Made by a program: the position numbers and the translations under genes
Source: Gracilibacillus kekensis
GTDB lineage: Bacteria; Bacillota; Bacilli; Bacillales; Amphibacillaceae
DNA length: 64,000 nucleotides
Reading direction: 5' to 3'
Assembly: GCF_900143085.1 (NCBI RefSeq)
Contig: NZ_FRCZ01000008.1
Span: 96,549-160,548 of the forward strand
The notes under the pieces: generated by a model
Database searches by the model: none
Told to the model about the DNA's origin: nothing
What the model saw: only the letters and a program-made list of their open reading frames with translations
In this document: one piece after another, positions 25,430-34,119 of the stretch
Numbering within the stretch: position 1 is the first letter of the stretch
Layout: every line of letters starts with the position of its first letter

Positions 25430-26594
25430 GCAATACCATCATTCCTTTCAGAGGGATTTCACACCTGACTTCGGTAAATGTGGCTGTTCCTACCTCAGAT
25501 GATACAAACAGATTACCTCCCAACTCCTCGACCCGTTGTTTCATAGTAGTCAATCCGAAGCCATATTCCAGCTTGTCAAAAGGTTTTCCATTATTTTGAA
25601 TGAACAATTGCACATTGGACTCGGAAAACCAAAGCTCCAGACGCAGTTGAGACGCTTTTCCATGTTTCAGTGCATTCGTAAAAGACTCTTGGATGACCCG
25701 AAGGATCGTTTGCCGCACCTCAAAGAGCAACGGCGGTTCCTTCCCTAGCAGATTCAAGACCACGTCAGTTCCTGTGTGCTCTCGAAAACTGACCACAAGT
25801 TCCTCGACTTGTTGTATAAGATTTGATTCTTCTTCTTCGCTTATCTCGTGGACAATGCTTCTCATTTCGTTGAGATTATTTTCAGCTAACGCTCTTAAAC
25901 GAATTAAGCGATCTTTGACCTCGGCAGTGTTGTTATCCAAAAGAGCAATGGAAACATCAAGGCTCATAATAAGTGAGATAAAAGAATGCCCCAGCGTATC
26001 GTGAAGCTCCTTGGACATGCGGTTGCGCTCTTTAAGCAAAGTCATCTTCTCAATCTCAGCGGCGTAGTGAGTTAACAGCTTATTTTGCTGCTCAACTTCA
26101 GCCACTAGCTCATTTTTCTGATAATACGCATTGGCTACGGAGCTTGCCCATATGCCGATAAAGCAGAATAAAAGGTTATCTGCTCCGATACCAAGGGTTT
26201 GTTTCAAGGATAATCCTAAATGAGACTGAAAGGTAAAAGGAATCAAAGCAACGATGGGAATGATCCAGAGCGTATGTCTAGTCCATAAGAAACCCATTGT
26301 AAGACTCGGCAACAAGTAGTCTGCTTTGGAAGCCAGATCTGGATGGAAGACAGTATTCACATAATAAGAGCCGCCTAGCAATAGCTCCAATATGCAAAAC
26401 CAGGCCTTGTTCTTCCGCCGCCCTGGAAACCAGAATATCATAGGAACGATAAACGCTGCCATCAACCAAATGAAGTTTAACCATGTACTGTTTGAAGGCT
26501 CACCTTCTGTAAAAAACCGGGACAACAACAAAAAATAATGGTATGAACGAAGAGCAAATATGCCCCAATCCATAAAAGATAGTATTTTTTTCAT
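25416..26594 (-). CDS. sensor histidine kinase, HisKA_3 (NarL-type) class
   Basis: About 392 aa. Five or six N-terminal membrane segments (about 10-160) are followed by a coiled linker, a dimerisation domain with the phosphorylated His in RNRMSKELHDTLGHSFISL, and a HATPase_c domain ending in YGFGLTTMKQRVEELGG. It has no extracellular sensor domain, so it probably senses something in the membrane. The start is the ATG at 26594, or the GTG at 26603 just upstream; neither has a strong ribosome binding site. The partner regulator is encoded immediately downstream. Confidence 0.9.
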   Translation of the reverse strand: MKKILSFMDWGIFALRSYHYFLLLSRFFTEGEPSNSTWLNFIWLMAAFIVPMIFWFPGRRKNKAWFCILELLLGGSYYVNTVFHPDLASKADYLLPSLTMGFLWTRHTLWIIPIVALIPFTFQSHLGLSLKQTLGIGADNLLFCFIGIWASSVANAYYQKNELVAEVEQQNKLLTHYAAEIEKMTLLKERNRMSKELHDTLGHSFISLIMSLDVSIALLDNNTAEVKDRLIRLRALAENNLNEMRSIVHEISEEEESNLIQQVEELVVSFREHTGTDVVLNLLGKEPPLLFEVRQTILRVIQESFTNALKHGKASQLRLELWFSESNVQLFIQNNGKPFDKLEYGFGLTTMKQRVEELGGNLFVSSEVGTATFTEVRCEIPLKGMMVLHGKD

Positions 26595-26654
26595 ATCAGC
26601 CACTTTTCCAATAAAATAAATAAATTAGTGCTAGTTAATCGTATGTAATTGTAA

Positions 26655-26975
26655 CTATCTTACATTCCAAGTATTTCCCCATTCTTTCATAGCTTCAAAG
26701 ATTGGCAGAAGGGATCGCCCCTTTTCTGTAAATGAATACTCCACATGAGGGGGTATTTCTGAATAAATAGTGCGATTTATAATGCCTTCTTCCTCTAACT
26801 CTTTTAACCTTAGCGAAAGTGTCCTTGGACTAATCCCTCTTAGAGATCTTTGTAACTCCCCGAAACGCTTCGTTCCTTGTAAAATATCCCTAAGAATTAA
26901 GAATGTCCACTTGCCTCCTATTACATCCATCGTCTTTTCAATAGGACAGTTCTGATAATCTGGTTCAAGCATCAT
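26655..26975 (-). CDS. HxlR-family transcriptional regulator
   Basis: 106-aa winged-helix protein typical of HxlR/YodB: an N-terminal Cys in YQNCPIEKTMDVIGGKWTFLILRDI, the recognition part LRGISPRTLSLRLKELEEEGIINR, and the wing VEYSFTEKGRSLLPI. HxlR-type regulators commonly sense electrophiles or oxidants through that Cys. It is divergent from an NAD(P)-binding oxidoreductase gene with a 20-bp dyad between, so regulation of that gene and of itself is likely. The ATG at 26975 follows AGGAGGGA. Confidence 0.92.
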   Translation of the reverse strand: MMLEPDYQNCPIEKTMDVIGGKWTFLILRDILQGTKRFGELQRSLRGISPRTLSLRLKELEEEGIINRTIYSEIPPHVEYSFTEKGRSLLPIFEAMKEWGNTWNVR

Positions 26976-26988
26976 CTTTTATCCCTCC

Positions 26989-27008
26989 TACTATATTTTT
27001 GTATAGTA
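26989..27008. promoter_or_regulatory. HxlR/YodB-type operator
   Basis: TACTATATTTTTGTATAGTA, a dyad with 7-bp arms TACTATA / TATAGTA. It resembles the TACT-AGTA operators known for YodB-type regulators and lies just upstream of the hxlR-like gene, in the region shared with the divergent oxidoreductase gene. Confidence 0.65.
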
Positions 27009-27102
27009 ACTTCACTTAAATTCCGTACTATTATTTCTGTTGCACTTCATTTAGTATAGCAATACAGGGTGGTTAAGTAAAATAATGGAAGGGATGATTA
27101 AA

Positions 27103-28020
27103 ATGAAAGTTATTGTCTTTGGAGGAACTGGATTTATTGGCAGTCATGTCGTTGAACAACTACAATTAGCTGGGCATCACGTAACGACAGCAGTTCGTAC
27201 TACAAGCAATACAACTTTTTTAAAAAGCTTAGGGGTTAATATCGTTAGGATAGACTTTTCAGATCCCGGAGCAATTGGTAAAGCAATGGATGGGAAGGAT
27301 GTAGTTTATAATTGTACGGCAGATCCAAATCAGAATATGCCAAGCGATTTAGATGCTCCAGTAGAAATTAAATTAACTAAAACACTTATTGAAACAGCAG
27401 CTTTGCATGGTGTTTCCAGGTTTATTCAGTTAAGTACAATTGTAATTTATGATCTTAAAAGTAATGAACCCATAGATGAATCTTACATTTCCCAACCGGA
27501 GTATCCAATACAAAAAGTAGCTATGGAAAGGGAAAGAATAGTTAAAGAAATTGGAAAAAATGCTGGGATTGAGACCATCATTTTACGTCCGGCAAGCACC
27601 ATTGGAGCGAGGGATACGAAATCTTTTTTTTCAGGACTTTTTACAGCTCATACTCATGATCAATTTCCTATTGTAGGAGAAGGTGATCGGAAAGTTTCTT
27701 TAATAGATACAAGAGATATTGGAAGAGCGATGGAGTTTTTAGGAGTTTACAATAAACCAAAGGATGATAAAGGCGTTTATTTAGTTAAAGGATTTGATGT
27801 TACCTGGTATGAACTAAAGAAGGAAATGGACCGAATAACTGGAAGAAACGCTATAGTTAATCCAATATCAACATCTGAGCAGACATTTATGATAAAGAAT
27901 TTTTCAGTAAATAGAATTTGGAACGATAACAAATTAAGAAAGTTAGGTTTTCAAACAAGGTATTCCTTATCTGACGCAGTAGGGACTTCGGTTCATGATT
28001 TACTTAATAGAGCAGAATAA
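27103..28020 (+). CDS. NAD(P)-dependent epimerase/dehydratase-family protein
   Basis: 305-aa extended short-chain dehydrogenase. The Rossmann motif GGTGFIGSHV is at residues 8-17, and VYNCTADPN and LRPASTIGARD follow. The usual Tyr-x-x-x-Lys is represented by EYPIQKVAME (Tyr then Lys). The reaction cannot be assigned. The ATG at 27103 is preferred because GGAAGGG lies nine nt upstream; an ATG at 27085 has no site. It is divergently transcribed from the HxlR regulator and probably under its control, perhaps in quinone or electrophile detoxification. Confidence 0.85.
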   Translation: MKVIVFGGTGFIGSHVVEQLQLAGHHVTTAVRTTSNTTFLKSLGVNIVRIDFSDPGAIGKAMDGKDVVYNCTADPNQNMPSDLDAPVEIKLTKTLIETAALHGVSRFIQLSTIVIYDLKSNEPIDESYISQPEYPIQKVAMERERIVKEIGKNAGIETIILRPASTIGARDTKSFFSGLFTAHTHDQFPIVGEGDRKVSLIDTRDIGRAMEFLGVYNKPKDDKGVYLVKGFDVTWYELKKEMDRITGRNAIVNPISTSEQTFMIKNFSVNRIWNDNKLRKLGFQTRYSLSDAVGTSVHDLLNRAE

Positions 28021-28415
28021 ATAAATTATTTGATCCTCTTCTAACCCTGAAAATGATCAAATTAATCAAGCTATAAGGGAGAGCTTTTATAGCCTCCTTT
28101 TATACTTTTTCCAATTATAGTCAAGAACTTTTGAACAATAAAAGGTCAGGCTCTATTACGCTACTATGTTAGTTAATTAGAATCTGACCTTCTTTTAAGT
28201 ATAGGATCTTAAATAATTATCAAAGTTTTCAACCGGTCGCTCATACAAGGGTGACCGTGTGCACATTGAGGCTGTGGAAAGCTAGACAGGCTGCTACAGA
28301 AATCGTTAATGATTTTGATTATATATGACACGTGTCATAGGGTTCCTCTTACAGGTGTGAATTTTCCTCGTTGCTTTTGTTGGATAAGATTAATTTATAA
28401 ATAAAGAAGGAAAGT
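28021..28415. other. intergenic region with terminator hairpin
   Basis: AAGGTCAG (28142-28149) pairs with CTGACCTT (28184-28191), followed by CTTTT; probably the terminator of the oxidoreductase gene. A second small dyad lies at about 28230-28260. No gene is seen. The promoter for the DUF418 gene should lie in the last 100 bp but is not obvious. Confidence 0.5.
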
Positions 28416-29552
28416 GTGAGAGGAATGAAAGAGAGAATTAGACTGCTTGACATATTGAGAGGAATCGCTGTATTAGGTACGTTGGGAACAAATATATGGA
28501 TATTCGCGCATTTGGGTGATCTGTCTTTTATCACCACGTATGAGTACTCTGACTGGTGGAAAACTGAAGATCTCATGAGAATGTTCGTTTTATTTTTGGT
28601 AAACGGTAAACTTCTCGGATTGCTTACGATCATGTTTGGTGTGGGAATGGAATTGAAATACCAGCAGATGGTACGGAAGAACAAAGCATGGCCAGGTGTG
28701 TACAAATGGACGGCGATCTTTCTGATTGCGGAGGGTTTTCTCCATTATGTCCTTGTGATGGAATATGACATATTAATGAGTTATGGTGTGACAGCTCTTC
28801 TCGTCGCATATATCCTGAAACGGGGCGACCGTTTTATCTCCAGAATTATGAAGCTGATTGGGGGATTTCAACTGGGAGTGATCTTGCTAATAACGATTGC
28901 CAGTCTTTTTGGTGGAAATGTGTCACTCGGAAGTTTTGATGATGTAGTGGCATTATACCAGAACGGCAGCTGGCTTGATCAGGTAGAATATCGACTCTCC
29001 AGCTTTTTGCTGCTGAGAATGGAAGCTATATTAATTATCCCAATGAATATTTTCCTGTTTTTATTAGGTGTTCGTGTGATGAGGGCAGGGGTATTTTCAC
29101 CAGATGAGAATGGCAGAAAACAGCGGAGTAATCTGTTTAAAATTGGAATCTATTTCGGTCTGCCGCTGAATTTATTAATTTTTATACCTGGGGGAGCATT
29201 TGATCTGCCGGTTCGATATTTGTTTGCGCCAATATTGTCACTTGGGTATATTGGTTTAATAGGAAAAATGATAGAATATAAGAAATGGGACTGGTTATGG
29301 CAGAGACTGGAACAAGCAGGGCGCATGTCGCTAAGTTGTTATGTGATACAAAATGTGATTGCTTCTGTTATTTTCTACGGGTGGGGTTTTGCTTTAGGTG
29401 GTAAGGTTGATTCACTGACGATTATCCTCACCTGGACAATGATCTCCTTATCTCAACTAATATTGGCATCCGTCTGGAGCCATAAGTTTCAGCAGGGTCC
29501 AATGGAAATTATTCGACAGCGGACAATCCGATTACTTTCCCAGAATAACTAA
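28416..29552 (+). CDS. DUF418 family integral membrane protein
   Basis: 378 aa with about nine hydrophobic segments. The start region ERIRLLDILRGIAVLGTLGTNIW is the conserved N-terminus of DUF418 (YeiB-like) proteins, related to membrane acyltransferases; the function is unknown. Either the GTG at 28416 (six nt after AGAAGG) or the ATG at 28425 could start it. It is 18 bp upstream of a DesKR-like two-component pair on the same strand, so the three genes form an operon, and the sensor may monitor a membrane state affected by this protein. Confidence 0.85.
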   Translation: MRGMKERIRLLDILRGIAVLGTLGTNIWIFAHLGDLSFITTYEYSDWWKTEDLMRMFVLFLVNGKLLGLLTIMFGVGMELKYQQMVRKNKAWPGVYKWTAIFLIAEGFLHYVLVMEYDILMSYGVTALLVAYILKRGDRFISRIMKLIGGFQLGVILLITIASLFGGNVSLGSFDDVVALYQNGSWLDQVEYRLSSFLLLRMEAILIIPMNIFLFLLGVRVMRAGVFSPDENGRKQRSNLFKIGIYFGLPLNLLIFIPGGAFDLPVRYLFAPILSLGYIGLIGKMIEYKKWDWLWQRLEQAGRMSLSCYVIQNVIASVIFYGWGFALGGKVDSLTIILTWTMISLSQLILASVWSHKFQQGPMEIIRQRTIRLLSQNN

Positions 29553-29570
29553 AAATGGAGAATGTCAGTT

Positions 29571-30683
29571 ATGATGAAAAAGATATATCCAAGTGATCAG
29601 ATAAACCATTATTTACTTATTGATGCCATTTCTATTGTTTTCTTATTCTTCCTTATCCTACGCGAGGAAACCATATTTGGTTTGTTTGGTAATTTACTGT
29701 TACTAGCGGTTTTCTTGCTATCTTTTTATATCGGGATCTGGCACCGGGATTGGCGATTATTAGCCGCGTCTTTGTCAGGCTTGTTTGTTTTAACATTATT
29801 CGGTGTTTTTGTCAGTTCTTCTATTTTACTATTTGGTTTTATTTTCGCAGATTTAATAGGCAGATCCAGGTCAAAATGGCATATCGGATATGGAATAGCA
29901 GCAATCGCCATTATGTTCGCCATTGTGTATTGGCAAAGTTCAGATAGTCAGGATAATTACTTCCTCTTGCCTGTTATGATTTTGCAGTTAGTTTTCCCAA
30001 TACTAATACATATTAAGGAAAAATCAAACCGTTTGCAGGGGGAATTGGATGCAGCAAATGCCGAAATAGAAAAGTACATCCAGGAAGAAGAAAGACAACG
30101 AATAGCTAGAGATATCCATGATACACTTGGCCAGACGCTAACAATGATTAAACTGAAAAGTGAATTAACTACGCGGTTGATCGATAAAGATGTACCAAGA
30201 GCAAGAGAGGAATTAACTGATATCCTCATAACATCAAGAAGTGCCTTGAAACAAGTAAGAGAATTAGTTTCAGATATGAAATTTATTTCATTACAGAGTG
30301 AATTAGACAGTGCGGAGAAATTAATACAATCTGTCGGAATGAAGTATAAATTACATATTGGGGAGCTCCCACTTTTATCAAGTGTTGCGGAGACGATGAC
30401 AGCTCTTTCTATCAGGGAAAGTGTCACAAATGTAATTAGACATAGTAGGGCAAGATGCTGCATGATCACAAGCGAAGTGATAGGCAGCAGCCTTGTTATC
30501 CGGATTTATGATGATGGCATTGGTCTAAATGATTCGGGGAGCGGCAATGGTATCCAATCTATTAAGGAGCGGATGCAATTAATAAAAGGAACAGCAGCCA
30601 TTTCCAATGCATCTCCTTGTGGCACAGAAGTAGAATTGAATATCCCATACTATGGGGAAGAAAAGGAGAACCGTATCCAATGA
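29571..30683 (+). CDS. DesK-like sensor histidine kinase
   Basis: About 370 aa, the length of Bacillus DesK. Five to six N-terminal membrane segments without an external domain are followed by a coiled coil (QGELDAANAEIEKYIQEEE), the HisKA_3 domain with the phosphorylated His in RIARDIHDTLGQTLTMIKLK, and a short HATPase domain with IYDDGIGLN and GNGIQSIKERM. DesK senses membrane thickness at low temperature; this homologue may do the same or another membrane cue. The ATG at 29571 is 10 nt after GGAG. It overlaps the regulator gene by ATGA. Confidence 0.88.
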   Translation: MMKKIYPSDQINHYLLIDAISIVFLFFLILREETIFGLFGNLLLLAVFLLSFYIGIWHRDWRLLAASLSGLFVLTLFGVFVSSSILLFGFIFADLIGRSRSKWHIGYGIAAIAIMFAIVYWQSSDSQDNYFLLPVMILQLVFPILIHIKEKSNRLQGELDAANAEIEKYIQEEERQRIARDIHDTLGQTLTMIKLKSELTTRLIDKDVPRAREELTDILITSRSALKQVRELVSDMKFISLQSELDSAEKLIQSVGMKYKLHIGELPLLSSVAETMTALSIRESVTNVIRHSRARCCMITSEVIGSSLVIRIYDDGIGLNDSGSGNGIQSIKERMQLIKGTAAISNASPCGTEVELNIPYYGEEKENRIQ

Positions 30684-31285
30684 TTCGTGTCATGATTGCA
30701 GAAGATCAGCATATGCTGAGGGGCGCCTTAAGCTCTTTAATTGAACTGGAAACAGATATGGAAGTACTTGCAGAAGTATCTGATGGTGATAAAGCATGGG
30801 AAGTCATCGAGAAGGAAAAACCTGATGTTTGCATACTAGATATTGAGATTCCTGTTGTAAGTGGTCTTGAATTGGCTGAAAAAATAAGAGCGACAGAGCA
30901 ATCATGTAAAGTTTTGATGGTGACCACTTTTGCGCGGCCGGGATATTTGCAAAAGGCAATAGATCTCGAAGTGGAGGGCTATCTGCTGAAGGATGAACCA
31001 ATTGATTATCTGATCGATGCGATTCGAAAAGTGATAAACGGTGAACGGGTGATTAGTACAGACCTTGCTGCAACACTTTTTATGAAAGAAACGAATCCAA
31101 TGACGGAACGGGAAACGGAAGTGCTTCGCCTCGTAAAAGAGGGGTTAACGACAAATCAAATATGCGATAGATTATTTTTAACAAAAGGCACTGTGCGTAA
31201 CTATCTGTCAGCAGTCATTCAGAAGTTATATGCAGAATCAAGGCAACAGGCTGTTAAGATAGCTTCAGAAAAAGGATGGATATAG
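30680..31285 (+). CDS. DesR-like response regulator
   Basis: 201-aa NarL-type regulator strongly reminiscent of B. subtilis DesR throughout: IRVMIAEDQHMLRGALSSLIELE, the phospho-accepting Asp in DVCILDIEIP, VTTFARPGYLQKAI, GYLLKDEP, and a LuxR HTH (MTERETEVLRLVKEGLTTNQI ... GTVRNYLS) ending SEKGWI. DesR activates the fatty-acid desaturase gene in B. subtilis; no desaturase gene is seen here, so targets may be elsewhere or be the DUF418 operon. The ATG at 30680 overlaps the kinase stop (ATGA) and follows AAAAGGAG. Confidence 0.9.
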   Translation: MIRVMIAEDQHMLRGALSSLIELETDMEVLAEVSDGDKAWEVIEKEKPDVCILDIEIPVVSGLELAEKIRATEQSCKVLMVTTFARPGYLQKAIDLEVEGYLLKDEPIDYLIDAIRKVINGERVISTDLAATLFMKETNPMTERETEVLRLVKEGLTTNQICDRLFLTKGTVRNYLSAVIQKLYAESRQQAVKIASEKGWI

Positions 31286-31414
31286 TCCTTTAAAGTGGCT
31301 GATGTCTCAGCTAAATACTAAACTTGAAATAAAGACTCGACAAGAACAGTGGAATGAATCAGAATTTATTTCAACAGTTAACAATGATAAAAAACAAAAA
31401 TTAAAGTTGAGTGA

Positions 31415-31445
31415 AAAATCAAGGTAAAATCCTTGATTTTTTTTT
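31415..31445 (+). terminator. terminator after the DesKR-like operon
   Basis: 10-bp perfect stem AAAATCAAGG / CCTTGATTTT, 6-nt loop, followed by more T residues. Confidence 0.8.
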
Positions 31446-31558
31446 CATTTTAAAGTGTCGATAGTTGATAACATATAGACCCAAAAACGAGTTAAATTTT
31501 CGCTTTTAACCCTAATAAACAAAGATTATGAACTTGTTATAAAGGAAGTGATTTAAAT

Positions 31559-31594
31559 TTTGTCATCACTTAATTGTGACAAATTTATGACAAG
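31559..31594 (+). promoter_or_regulatory. MtlR-like operator upstream of the ABC operon
   Basis: TTTGTCA (31559-31565) and TGACAAA (31577-31583) form an inverted repeat, and a third half-site TGACAAG follows at 31588. The right half TGTGACAA matches the half-site reported for MtlR activators (TTGNCACA-N4-TGTGNCAA); the left half matches partly and the spacing is longer. It is centred about 65 bp upstream of the expected transcription start, suitable for an activator. Confidence 0.5.
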
Positions 31595-31623
31595 TCGCAT
31601 GCCAAAGGTAATAGATAATTTGC

Positions 31624-31651
31624 TATGATTTAAATTGTAAGCGCGCTCAAA
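31624..31651 (+). promoter_or_regulatory. -10 box with downstream cre-like (CcpA) operator
   Basis: TATGAT (31624-31629) is followed by TTGTAAGCGCGCTCAA (about 31635-31650), which fits the cre consensus in its TG-N2-AGCG core and final CA. A cre just downstream of the start point would act as a roadblock for catabolite repression. No good -35 box is present, in line with a need for an activator. Confidence 0.55.
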
Positions 31652-31669
31652 AATTAAGGAGGGAAATTG

Positions 31670-33106
31670 ATGAAGAAAATTTGGGGTCTATTATTTGTCA
31701 TGATTATAATGTCAACATTGATTTTAGCAGGATGTAATACGAGTTCACCTAATAATGCAACAGAGGGACCTTTAGGTGGTACTGGTACGGAAGAAACGAG
31801 TGGCGAAACCGATGCCAACTCGGAAACTGAGTCTGACGGTGATACCACACTTACTATTGCAACAGTAAATAATCCAGATATGAAAATTATGCAGAAAATG
31901 ACAAAGGAATATTTTGAAAAGGATACTGGAATTAATGTAGAATTTGTTGTTTTACCTGAAAATGACCTTCGTAAAAAGGTAACAGAAGATGTGGCACTTG
32001 GAGCAGGACTATTTGATATTGTCACAATAAGTACTTACGATACACCAATTTGGGCAGAAAATGGCTGGATTGAACCATTAAGTCCGATGTTCGAAGAGTT
32101 AGATGCTGAGGAATTAGAGGCATATGACATGGAAGATGTGTTTCAAGTACTAAGAGATGCACTTTCGTATGAAGATACTCAATACGCATTACCGTTCTAT
32201 GGTGAAAGTAGTATGCTTTACTACAATAAAACAATTTTTGAAGAGCTTGGACTGGAAATGCCATTAGAACCTACATGGGAAGAAGTTGGAGAGCTAGCTA
32301 GAACGATCAAGGAGGAAACTGGAAAGCCTGGTATTACGTTAAGAGGTTTACCTGGTTGGGGTGAAGTAATGGCACCTTTAACAACGGTTATAAATGCATA
32401 CGGAGGATCTTGGTATGACATGGAGTGGAATGCACAATTAAACAGTGAAAACACGGTAGAGGCCGTTCAATTTTATGCTGACCTAATTCAAGATGCCGGA
32501 CAGCCTGGAGCAATTAATACAGGATTTACAGAAGCGCTAACATTAATGTCTACAGGAGAAACTGCGATGTGGTACGATGCGACTGTTGCAGCAGGCTTCT
32601 TAAACAACCCTGATGACTCTCAAGTTGTAGGTGACATTGGATATGCCTTTGCACCTAAAATGGAAAAAGAAAATACAGGATGGCTTTATGCATGGTCACT
32701 TGCAATAGAATCTGCGAGTAAAAACAAGGATGCTGCCTTTGAATTTATCAATTGGGCAACAAGTAAAGAATATATTGAATTAGTTGGTGAAAATGAAGGC
32801 TGGGTTGTTGCTCCATCAGGAACACGGACATCAACCTATGAAAATCCAAACTATCAAGAAGCAGCACCATTTGCTGAAATGGTATTAGACGCTATTGAAC
32901 GAGTAGATTACGAACAGCCAACAGTTGATCCAGTTCCATACGAAGGGGTTCAGTATGTTGTGATTCCTGAATTCCAAGAACTAGGGACAGAAGTAAGCCA
33001 GCATATCGCATCTGCAATTGCGGGAGATGTCACGGTAGAAGAAGCAATGAATGAAGCCCAGAAGCTAGCAGAAGCAGTGGCAGAGGAAGGCGGATATAAA
33101 GAGTAG
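31670..33106 (+). CDS. ABC transporter sugar/polyol-binding lipoprotein
   Basis: 478-aa extracellular solute-binding protein (family 1). The signal peptide ends in lipobox LILAGC; an acidic Thr/Glu linker follows, then the binding fold with TLTIATVNNPDMKIMQKMTKEYFE, FDIVTISTYDTPIWAENGW, GLPGWGE and MSTGETAMWYDAT. The last motif and the neighbours resemble the binding proteins of polyol (sorbitol/mannitol) importers of the SmoE type. The ATG at 31670 is six nt after AGGAGGG; an in-frame TTG at 31667 is less likely. It is the first gene of the operon with two permeases and a dehydrogenase. Confidence 0.88.
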   Translation: MKKIWGLLFVMIIMSTLILAGCNTSSPNNATEGPLGGTGTEETSGETDANSETESDGDTTLTIATVNNPDMKIMQKMTKEYFEKDTGINVEFVVLPENDLRKKVTEDVALGAGLFDIVTISTYDTPIWAENGWIEPLSPMFEELDAEELEAYDMEDVFQVLRDALSYEDTQYALPFYGESSMLYYNKTIFEELGLEMPLEPTWEEVGELARTIKEETGKPGITLRGLPGWGEVMAPLTTVINAYGGSWYDMEWNAQLNSENTVEAVQFYADLIQDAGQPGAINTGFTEALTLMSTGETAMWYDATVAAGFLNNPDDSQVVGDIGYAFAPKMEKENTGWLYAWSLAIESASKNKDAAFEFINWATSKEYIELVGENEGWVVAPSGTRTSTYENPNYQEAAPFAEMVLDAIERVDYEQPTVDPVPYEGVQYVVIPEFQELGTEVSQHIASAIAGDVTVEEAMNEAQKLAEAVAEEGGYKE

Positions 33107-33117
33107 GACAGTATAGC

Positions 33118-33143
33118 AGAAGAGGATTGGAGGATCCTCTTCT
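33118..33143 (+). other. intercistronic mRNA hairpin after the binding-protein gene
   Basis: Perfect 10-bp stem AGAAGAGGAT / ATCCTCTTCT with loop TGGAGG and no T-run. Such hairpins between a binding-protein gene and its permease genes often protect the upstream message and keep binding protein in excess. Confidence 0.6.
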
Positions 33144-33177
33144 TACTATTCTAAATGTAAGCTGAGGAGAGTGAATC

Positions 33178-34119
33178 ATGAATCAAAATGAGGCTGTTCA
33201 ACAAAATTCAAAACCAAGAAGGGTATCCAAAAAGAAAGGAAAAGCCCTTAATAACCCTCCAGTGAAAAGGTTATTACTACCGACTGTCGTCTACCTTATC
33301 ATTGCAACTCAAATTCCGTTTATTGTTACCATTTATTACAGCTTTCAAGAATGGAACCTAATGAGGCCTGATAAAGGAGTCACCTTTACTTGGTTTACAA
33401 ATTTCATTAAAGCGTTAAGTGCACCTTCTTTTTATGAAGTTGCAATGAACACGTTAATTTTAACGACATCGGTACTAATGATTTGTTTTGTATGCGGCTT
33501 ATTATTAGCGTTATTAATGAATCGGAACTTCGTGGGCAAGGGAATTGTCAGAACCATGTTTATATCCCCTTTTTTCGTGATGCCTACCGTTTCAGGTATT
33601 ATTTGGAAGACAATGGTCTATAACCCAAGCTTTGGATTTTCCGCTTATTTTGCTAATGTTTTTGGAGTAGCACCATATGATTGGTTCACGCAAAATCCTT
33701 TGCTGGCAGTTATTTTCATTATTTCATGGATGTGGATTCCGTTTTTTATGCTGATACTTCTTGCAGGTCTACAGTCATTACCAATGGAATTAATCGAAGC
33801 GGCACAATTAGATGGAGCCAATCGTTTGCAACAATTTTTCAATGTAACGATTCCACATCTTGTACGATATATCGAAGTAGTAGTTTTACTTGGGTTAATG
33901 TTTATCCTGCAAGTATTTGGTGAAATTTATGTAACGACTTCCGGTGGTCCAGGCTTTGCATCTACCAACCTTTCCTTCTTAGTGTATCGAACCGGATTCC
34001 AAAGCTGGGATGTTGGTGGAGCATCAGCAATTGGAGTAATTACCGTTATTTTAACTATCGTTATGATGTTGTTAATGTTTAAAGTATTACGACGGATGTT
34101 TAAGGAGGAACAAGCATGA
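33178..34119 (+). CDS. ABC sugar/polyol transporter permease (MalF-type)
   Basis: 313 aa, six membrane segments after a basic N-terminus. The EAA loop that contacts the ATPase is ELIEAAQLDGANRLQQFFNVTIP (about 205-227), typical of the MalF/UgpA side of sugar ABC importers. The end overlaps the next permease by four bases (ATGA). It works with the partner permease, the upstream binding protein and an ATPase that is not encoded here; in Bacillus a shared MsmX-type ATPase usually serves such orphans. Confidence 0.9.
   Translation: MNQNEAVQQNSKPRRVSKKKGKALNNPPVKRLLLPTVVYLIIATQIPFIVTIYYSFQEWNLMRPDKGVTFTWFTNFIKALSAPSFYEVAMNTLILTTSVLMICFVCGLLLALLMNRNFVGKGIVRTMFISPFFVMPTVSGIIWKTMVYNPSFGFSAYFANVFGVAPYDWFTQNPLLAVIFIISWMWIPFFMLILLAGLQSLPMELIEAAQLDGANRLQQFFNVTIPHLVRYIEVVVLLGLMFILQVFGEIYVTTSGGPGFASTNLSFLVYRTGFQSWDVGGASAIGVITVILTIVMMLLMFKVLRRMFKEEQA

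Larger units (their letters stand above)
31286..31669. other. intergenic control region of the ABC operon
   Basis: 384 bp holding, in order, a terminator (31415-31445), an inverted repeat (31559-31583), a promoter with cre-like box (31624-31651) and the AGGAGGG ribosome binding site of the binding-protein gene. The short stretch after 31286 has no gene. Confidence 0.7.
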
